Below are positions 16,235 to 19,488 of a stretch of 19,488 nt of DNA, one piece after another. A program made the translations under genes and the position numbers. Position 1 is the first letter of the stretch. Each line of letters opens with the position of its first letter. The notes under the pieces were generated by a model. It had not been told where the DNA came from. It did no database searches and was given only the letters and a program-made list of their open reading frames with translations. The stretch is from Caryophanales bacterium UBA1423 (GTDB taxonomy: Bacteria > Bacillota_I > Bacilli_A > RF39 > UBA660): positions 211-19,698 of the forward strand of contig DBPJ01000011.1 of NCBI GenBank assembly GCA_002304855.1, read 5' to 3'.

Positions 16235-17272
16235 TTATTCAGTTGCCAATTTTTCAATCGCATAAATATGTTCCATTTCGGCCTCAGATAAAACTCTATT
16301 ATAGACTCGAATATCATCAATATAACCATCAAGATAATAATCAGAAGTATAGCGACCTAATAAAACATCAGCGGTATTATAACCTAAAGCAGCCCCAAAG
16401 GTAGTATTCTTTAGTTCACCATTAACATATGTTTTCATTTCGCCAGTAATACTATCAAAAGTACTTGCTACTAGATACCATTTTTCTTTATCAAAGATTG
16501 GTAAAGAGGTATTATATCTTTCACCACCTGGTCCAAAAATACTCCAAAGGTTATCACTAACATTATTACCATATATATAGTAAGAACCGGATGTACCACC
16601 TGTAGCTTTATTTATTAACATCCAATTAGTATTTTCAGTACTACTGAACTTTAACCAACCCACTATACTAATAGAAGCTGGCATTAGACTTGGTTTATTA
16701 CCACAATTGACATAATCATCTACTCCATCTAATCTTAAGGCCTTATTAGTTACTCCCAAACGGTTTGGAGCCCAGGTAGCCCCATATATTGTTCCATTAT
16801 TGCCATTACCAGAATAATCTAGGGCATCACCGTCAAATTTCCAATATCCTACTAGCCCCCTACGATCAACTACCGCTCTTTCATAATACCCCCCAGTAAC
16901 CATATCTTCACCGCAATCTAAATATGGAGTATATGTATATTTAGTAGCGGTTGTTTTTTCAACTACGACATAACCTTTACATACAATTGAGGGATCTTCG
17001 GGATTTTTAACTTCTTTAGTATATCCCCCTTTAACCAAGGTATCTAAAAGAACAATAGTTTTATCAGCAACATTTCTTGGCAATAAAGTAGTATCCATTT
17101 TATAATAGTTTTCAGCTGCTATTCTCAATAGCTCGGTATTAGATTCAAAAATCTTATCACCAGTATCTTTTAAAACTTTAGTAACTACTGGAACTGTTAT
17201 TAATGATATGACACCAATGATAACAATAACCGCTAAAATTTCAATTAAAGTAAATGCTTTTTGATTATTCAT
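16235..17272 (-). CDS. Prepilin-like protein with C-terminal LamG domain
   Basis: This 345-residue protein begins with a type IV prepilin-like segment: a short basic leader and then KAFTLIEILAVIVIIGVI, where cleavage would fall between Ala6 and Phe7, with the conserved Glu11. The usual residue before the cut is glycine; here it is alanine. A hydrophobic helix (7-30) and a short pilin-like region with two cysteines (98 and 120) follow. From about 139 to the end is a LamG/concanavalin-like jelly roll with GLVGYWKFDG, DYSGNGNNG, LDGVDDYV and LDGYIDDIRVYNRVLS. This fold often binds sugars or acts as an adhesin. The ATG at 17272 follows AGGTGA and has a good sigma-A promoter. No pilus ATPase, platform protein or peptidase gene is in the window. 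It may be a surface adhesin or minor pilin; function is inferred. Confidence 0.85.
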   Translation of the reverse strand: MNNQKAFTLIEILAVIVIIGVISLITVPVVTKVLKDTGDKIFESNTELLRIAAENYYKMDTTLLPRNVADKTIVLLDTLVKGGYTKEVKNPEDPSIVCKGYVVVEKTTATKYTYTPYLDCGEDMVTGGYYERAVVDRRGLVGYWKFDGDALDYSGNGNNGTIYGATWAPNRLGVTNKALRLDGVDDYVNCGNKPSLMPASISIVGWLKFSSTENTNWMLINKATGGTSGSYYIYGNNVSDNLWSIFGPGGERYNTSLPIFDKEKWYLVASTFDSITGEMKTYVNGELKNTTFGAALGYNTADVLLGRYTSDYYLDGYIDDIRVYNRVLSEAEMEHIYAIEKLATE

Positions 17273-17301
17273 TATAATCACCTTTTATTTATACATTACT
17301 T

Positions 17302-17330
17302 ATTATATATTAATTACTATACTTTTTCAA
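17302..17330 (-). promoter_or_regulatory. Sigma-A-type promoter of the prepilin-uppS operon
   Basis: On the minus strand TTGAAA (17325-17330) and TATAAT (17302-17307) are exactly 17 bases apart, close to the consensus. The leader would be about 23 bases. No other clear promoter is seen before uppS. Confidence 0.75.
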
Positions 17331-17335
17331 CGAAA

Positions 17336-17361
17336 TAAAAAAGAACTAGACAATAGTTCTT
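17336..17361 (-). terminator. Terminator of rpsP-khpA
   Basis: Stem AAGAACTA/TAGTTCTT (17341-17348 with 17354-17361) with a 5-base loop overlaps the khpA stop codon and runs into about six T on the minus strand. Confidence 0.8.
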
Positions 17362-17608
17362 AAAAAGAATCAACGTTTATCTTTACTTTTTTATTACCAT
17401 TAATATACCCACTAGCTTGTACTATGGTTCTAATTGCATTAGCCATACGACCTTCTCTACCAATTACTGCTCCCATATCTTCTTCGCTAACAATTACTTG
17501 AATTAAGATAAAATTATCTTCTTCAGTATCAAATTGTTTAACAGCTACTTTATCGGGATTTTTAACGATTGATTTAATTATTTCTTCAGTTAATTTTACT
17601 AAATCCAT
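17360..17608 (-). CDS. khpA: KH-domain RNA-binding protein KhpA
   Basis: This 82-residue protein is a single KH domain (YlqC/KhpA family) that binds RNA, often as a partner of KhpB/Jag, with roles in cell division and envelope control in some Firmicutes. The signature GxxG loop is GREG (50-53) within AVIGREGRMANAIR. The start codon overlaps the rpsP stop (TAATG), so translation is coupled. In B. subtilis the same pair lies between ffh and ylqD-rimM-trmD-rplS. Here the block ends at khpA with a terminator and the flanking genes are missing. Confidence 0.93.
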   Translation of the reverse strand: MDLVKLTEEIIKSIVKNPDKVAVKQFDTEEDNFILIQVIVSEEDMGAVIGREGRMANAIRTIVQASGYINGNKKVKINVDSF

Positions 17609-17877
17609 TATTTATTTTTCCTCTCATTAAATTTAGCTATAATACCAGATGAGACTAATAAATTACGAACAGTATCTGATGGTTTAGCGCCCATACTTAA
17701 CCATTTAATAGCTTTTTCTTCATCTATTTTCACCTCAGCTGGAGTAGTTAGGGGATTATAGGTTCCAATCAATTCAATAAACTTACCATCCCTTGGACTT
17801 TTTGAATCAGCGGCAACAATACGATACATTGGTCGTTTTTTTGCTCCCATTCTTTTTAATCTTAATTTAACTGCCAT
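17608..17877 (-). CDS. rpsP: 30S ribosomal protein S16
   Basis: This 89-residue protein is ribosomal protein S16, needed for assembly of the 30S subunit. [39 protein letters not shown], and [20 protein letters not shown] are the standard conserved segments in order. The open frame runs 23 codons further upstream through the promoter and ribosome site, but the ATG at 17877 is six bases after AAGGAGG and gives the usual N-terminus. A consensus promoter lies directly upstream, and khpA follows with a one-base overlap. Confidence 0.97.
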   Translation of the reverse strand: MAVKLRLKRMGAKKRPMYRIVAADSKSPRDGKFIELIGTYNPLTTPAEVKIDEEKAIKWLSMGAKPSDTVRNLLVSSGIIAKFNERKNK

Positions 17878-17901
17878 GTTATTCCTCCTTTTTATTGTTC
17901 C

Positions 17902-17930
17902 ATTATATCTGAAAAAGAAATAAGTGTCAA
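17902..17930 (-). promoter_or_regulatory. Consensus sigma-A promoter of rpsP-khpA
   Basis: The minus strand has TTGACA (17925-17930), a 17-base spacer and TATAAT (17902-17907), a perfect match to the vegetative consensus. The TTGACA lies inside one arm of the cotE terminator stem. Confidence 0.92.
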
Positions 17931-17949
17931 CTATTTTTGTTGACACTTA
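17912..17949 (-). terminator. Terminator of cotE, overlapping the rpsP promoter
   Basis: An 11-bp stem TAAGTGTCAAC/GTTGACACTTA (17921-17931 with 17939-17949) starts one base after the cotE stop codon. The minus strand then reads TTTCTTTTTC, a broken T run. The stem contains the rpsP -35 element. Confidence 0.78.
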
Positions 17950-17950
17950 A

Positions 17951-18499
17951 TTATATGTAATTCTCCTCGATATTTTCCTCTATTTCCTTTTCTACTTCCG
18001 GCGATAACTCTTCTTCAGTTACTACCGGATCAACAATTTCCTCCCATGGTTCTTCCTCAGGTTCAATCCCAACTTTTACTTTTGTTTCACCAACTATTTC
18101 AATTCCTAATTCCTTTTCAATAATAAATTCAATTACATCATCTTTATTTTCTACCTTAGTACAATTAGGTTGCTTTAGGACTCTGACTATGATATCGCGT
18201 TCAGTAGATAAATCATCATCAGTTTTAATATTAACCATAACTTCTTCTAAATAATCAATGGTTTTATTCATTACGGCTGTCTTGGTATCATTATCATATG
18301 AATACCACATATTGACATCAAAACTACCCTCAATAACAATCTTATTGTTTTTCTCATAACCTTTAAATTTATGATTAATTACCCAACAACCCAATACAGT
18401 ATCAACATCTACTTCTGGTGTCATGGAATAACTATTTTTAAAGTATTTCTTACCCTTACCAATAATAGCTTTTGTTACAATTTCCCTAAATGTTGCCAC
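17951..18499 (-). CDS. cotE: Outer spore coat morphogenetic protein CotE
   Basis: CotE is made in the mother cell during sporulation, binds SpoIVA around the forespore, and is needed to assemble the outer coat. The 182-residue product matches the B. subtilis CotE sequence as I recall it (181 residues) along its length: FREIVTKAIIGKGKK, WVINHKF, IEGSFDVNMWYSYDNDTKT, RVLKQPNC, and VGETKVKV, then a very acidic C-terminal tail from about 140, as in CotE. I placed the start at GTG 18499, six bases after AGGAGG, since the longer GTG start lies upstream of that ribosome site. It follows miaB, as in B. subtilis (miaB-ricA-cotE), but ricA is missing. Upstream are sigma-E-like and sigma-K-like promoters. 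The call is strong although no search was run. Confidence 0.93.
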   Translation of the reverse strand: MATFREIVTKAIIGKGKKYFKNSYSMTPEVDVDTVLGCWVINHKFKGYEKNNKIVIEGSFDVNMWYSYDNDTKTAVMNKTIDYLEEVMVNIKTDDDLSTERDIIVRVLKQPNCTKVENKDDVIEFIIEKELGIEIVGETKVKVGIEPEEEPWEEIVDPVVTEEELSPEVEKEIEENIEENYI

Positions 18500-18515
18500 T
18501 TTATCCCTCCTCACT

Positions 18516-18535
18516 TTAATTTATGCATAAATTAA
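18516..18535. repeat. Perfect 20-base palindrome upstream of cotE
   Basis: TTAATTTATGCATAAATTAA is its own reverse complement over 20 bases. It lies next to the cotE ribosome site and contains the sigma-K-like -10 sequence. It could be an operator for a dimeric regulator, or a weak hairpin. No known operator consensus was matched with confidence. Confidence 0.7.
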
Positions 18536-18544
18536 CCATTTTGT
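18517..18544 (-). promoter_or_regulatory. Putative sigma-K promoter (P2) of cotE
   Basis: The minus strand shows AC at 18544-18543, a 17-base spacer, then CATAAATTA (18517-18525) preceded by G. This fits the sigma-K pattern AC, 17 bases, CATAnnnTA. The start would lie about 12 bases before the cotE GTG. In B. subtilis cotE has a sigma-K promoter as well as a sigma-E one. Confidence 0.5.
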
Positions 18545-18553
18545 GCTTATTAT

Positions 18554-18573
18554 AGAAAGACTTTTGTCTTTCT
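18554..18573. repeat. Stem-loop between miaB and cotE
   Basis: AGAAAGAC/GTCTTTCT forms an 8-bp stem with a 4-base loop. On the minus strand it is followed by TATAATAAGC, without a T run, so it would be a poor terminator for miaB. It falls near the expected start of the sigma-E transcript. Confidence 0.55.
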
Positions 18574-18575
18574 TT

Positions 18576-18604
18576 AATATATGATTATGGTTAGTAAAGT
18601 ATTA
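18576..18604 (-). promoter_or_regulatory. Putative sigma-E promoter (P1) of cotE
   Basis: The minus strand has TAATACT (18598-18604), 14 bases, then CATATATT (18576-18583). Against the sigma-E consensus KMATATT, 14-15 bases, CATACAHT, this is 6 of 7 and 7 of 8. It lies downstream of the anti-ribosome-site arm, so its transcript would lack that arm. Confidence 0.5.
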
Positions 18605-18641
18605 TTAATATAGTATATTCAGCTTAAGTGAGGAGGTTAAT

Positions 18642-19488
18642 TTAATCAACTATTTCACCATATAGATTCCAAGTCTTAGCATCAGTAATTCTAACATTAA
18701 CGATTTGACCGAGATATTTATCATCGCCAACAATGTTAACTAATTTGTTAGTTTCGGTATAGCCAGCTAATAATTTTTTATTTTTGCTATCTTTTCCATC
18801 AATTAAGACTTTAATAATTTTATTTAGATATTGTTGATTACTCATTAGAGCATATTTACTGACTAATTCATTTAATCTTTGTAAACGTTCATTTTTAACT
18901 TCAAGCGGTGTATCATCTTTTAATTTAGCAGCTGGCGTACCAGCTCTTGGAGAAAAGATAAAAGTGTAAGCAAAATCAAATTTTAATTGGTTGTATAGAT
19001 CTAAAGTCTCATTAAAATCTGCTTCCGTTTCACCTGGGAATCCTACAATAATATCAGTTGAAATAGCAACATTAGGGATATTTTCTTTTAATTTATTAAA
19101 TAATTCAATATAACTTTCTTTAGTATATCTACGTCCCATTAACTTTAAGATTTTATTACTACCTGACTGAATTGGTAGATGAATATAAGACATGATATTG
19201 GAATTATCTTTGATTACCTTTATCATTCCATCAGTAAAATCCCATGGATGACTAGTAACAAATCTAAGGCGTTCAATTGGTAATTTGCTGATATCTTTCA
19301 ATAGATGTTCCATATTATAGGTGCGATTAGTAAAATCTTTACCATAAGCATTGACATTTTGCCCTAATAACGTTACTTCTTTATAACCTTTAGCAATTAA
19401 ATCTTTAACCTCATTGATAATATCTGCTGGTCTTCTACTTCTTTGTTTACCTCTTACATATGGCACAATGCAATAAGTACAAAATTTA
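18642..19488 (-). CDS. miaB: tRNA-2-methylthio-N6-dimethylallyladenosine synthase (5' end outside window)
   Basis: MiaB is a radical SAM methylthiotransferase that adds the methylthio group to i6A37 of tRNAs. Only the C-terminal part, about 281 residues, is here. The frame is open to the window edge, where it reads KFCTYCIVPYVRGKQRSRR, which holds the last two cysteines of the CxxxCxxC cluster; the first cysteine and the N-terminal cluster domain are beyond the edge. TLLGQNVNAYGKD, RFVTSHPWDF, LPIQSGSNKILKLMGRRYT, and DIIVGFPGETEADF are typical MiaB segments, and a TRAM domain ends the protein (about the last 65 residues). The visible sequence and the cotE neighbour favour MiaB over RimO or MtaB. 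No strong terminator follows, so transcripts may run into cotE. Confidence 0.95.
   Translation of the reverse strand, partial: KFCTYCIVPYVRGKQRSRRPADIINEVKDLIAKGYKEVTLLGQNVNAYGKDFTNRTYNMEHLLKDISKLPIERLRFVTSHPWDFTDGMIKVIKDNSNIMSYIHLPIQSGSNKILKLMGRRYTKESYIELFNKLKENIPNVAISTDIIVGFPGETEADFNETLDLYNQLKFDFAYTFIFSPRAGTPAAKLKDDTPLEVKNERLQRLNELVSKYALMSNQQYLNKIIKVLIDGKDSKNKKLLAGYTETNKLVNIVGDDKYLGQIVNVRITDAKTWNLYGEIVD

Larger units (their letters stand above)
18506..18636 (-). repeat. Inverted repeat that can pair with the cotE ribosome site
   Basis: AAGTGAGGAGG is read on the minus strand at 18506-18516, where it contains the cotE Shine-Dalgarno. Its exact complement lies on that strand at 18626-18636, five bases after the miaB stop codon. 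In a transcript running from miaB into cotE the 11 bases could pair perfectly across a loop of about 109 bases and cover the AGGAGG. The plus-strand copy has no start codon after it, so it is not a ribosome site for a plus-strand gene. Confidence 0.6.

Noticed and set aside
17878-17946. N-terminal extension of S16
   Set aside because: It crosses the consensus promoter and the AAGGAGG; the S16 family starts at MAVKLRLKR.
18554-18573. Rho-independent terminator of miaB
   Set aside because: The stem is good, but the minus strand after it has no T run, so termination would be weak; listed as a stem-loop only.
18626-18645. Plus-strand AAGTGAGGAGG as a ribosome site for a plus-strand gene
   Set aside because: No ATG, GTG or TTG follows at a usable distance, and the downstream plus strand is antisense to miaB.

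Overview
The window comes from an AT-rich, low-GC Gram-positive bacterium of the Bacilli type. Nearly all genes lie on the minus strand. Stops are mostly TAA, with one TGA (rsgA) and one TAG (rlmN), so the standard bacterial code fits. Gene order follows the Bacillus subtilis chromosome in several blocks, in shortened form: dnaE-pyk; priA-fmt-rlmN-stp-prkC-rsgA-rpe-spoVM facing rpmB; uppS-cdsA-rseP; rpsP-khpA; and miaB-cotE. Genes I would expect in these blocks from B. subtilis (def, rsmB, thiN, dxr, proS, pfkA, ricA) are absent here. This suggests a streamlined Bacilli lineage, perhaps a gut relative of the Erysipelotrichia/Turicibacter/RF39 groups. The exact taxon cannot be fixed from this window.

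Layout. Positions 1-4483 carry pyruvate kinase and the DnaE polymerase. A divergent promoter region (4484-4600) separates them from rpmB (plus strand). Between rpmB and rpe is a 26-codon minus-strand gene that I identify as spoVM. Positions 4944-9940 form a tight operon rlmN-stp-prkC-rsgA-rpe, covering rRNA methylation, a Ser/Thr phosphatase and kinase pair, a ribosome-assembly GTPase and a pentose-phosphate epimerase. fmt and priA follow upstream, each with its own likely promoter. Positions 13255-17272 hold a probable operon in the order prepilin/LamG protein, uppS, cdsA, rseP and an unknown 121-residue protein. It joins a surface protein to undecaprenyl-PP synthesis, CDP-diglyceride synthesis and a site-2 protease. 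rpsP-khpA, then cotE and the 5'-truncated miaB, end the window.

The most interesting content is sporulation. SpoVM is the amphipathic peptide that marks the forespore surface for coat assembly. CotE is the morphogenetic protein of the outer coat. Both are present, each in its B. subtilis-like neighbourhood. Upstream of cotE are sequences matching a sigma-E promoter and a sigma-K promoter, as in B. subtilis where cotE has both. An 11-base perfect inverted repeat places an anti-Shine-Dalgarno arm just after the miaB stop codon, upstream of both sporulation promoters. RNA reading through from miaB could therefore hide the cotE ribosome site, while RNA started at the sporulation promoters could not.

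Several start codons were set downstream of the longest reading frame, because the longest frame began inside an AGGAGGTG-type Shine-Dalgarno sequence or inside a terminator. No tRNA, rRNA, CRISPR array, insertion sequence or riboswitch was seen, and no gene-free stretch exceeds 300 bases.
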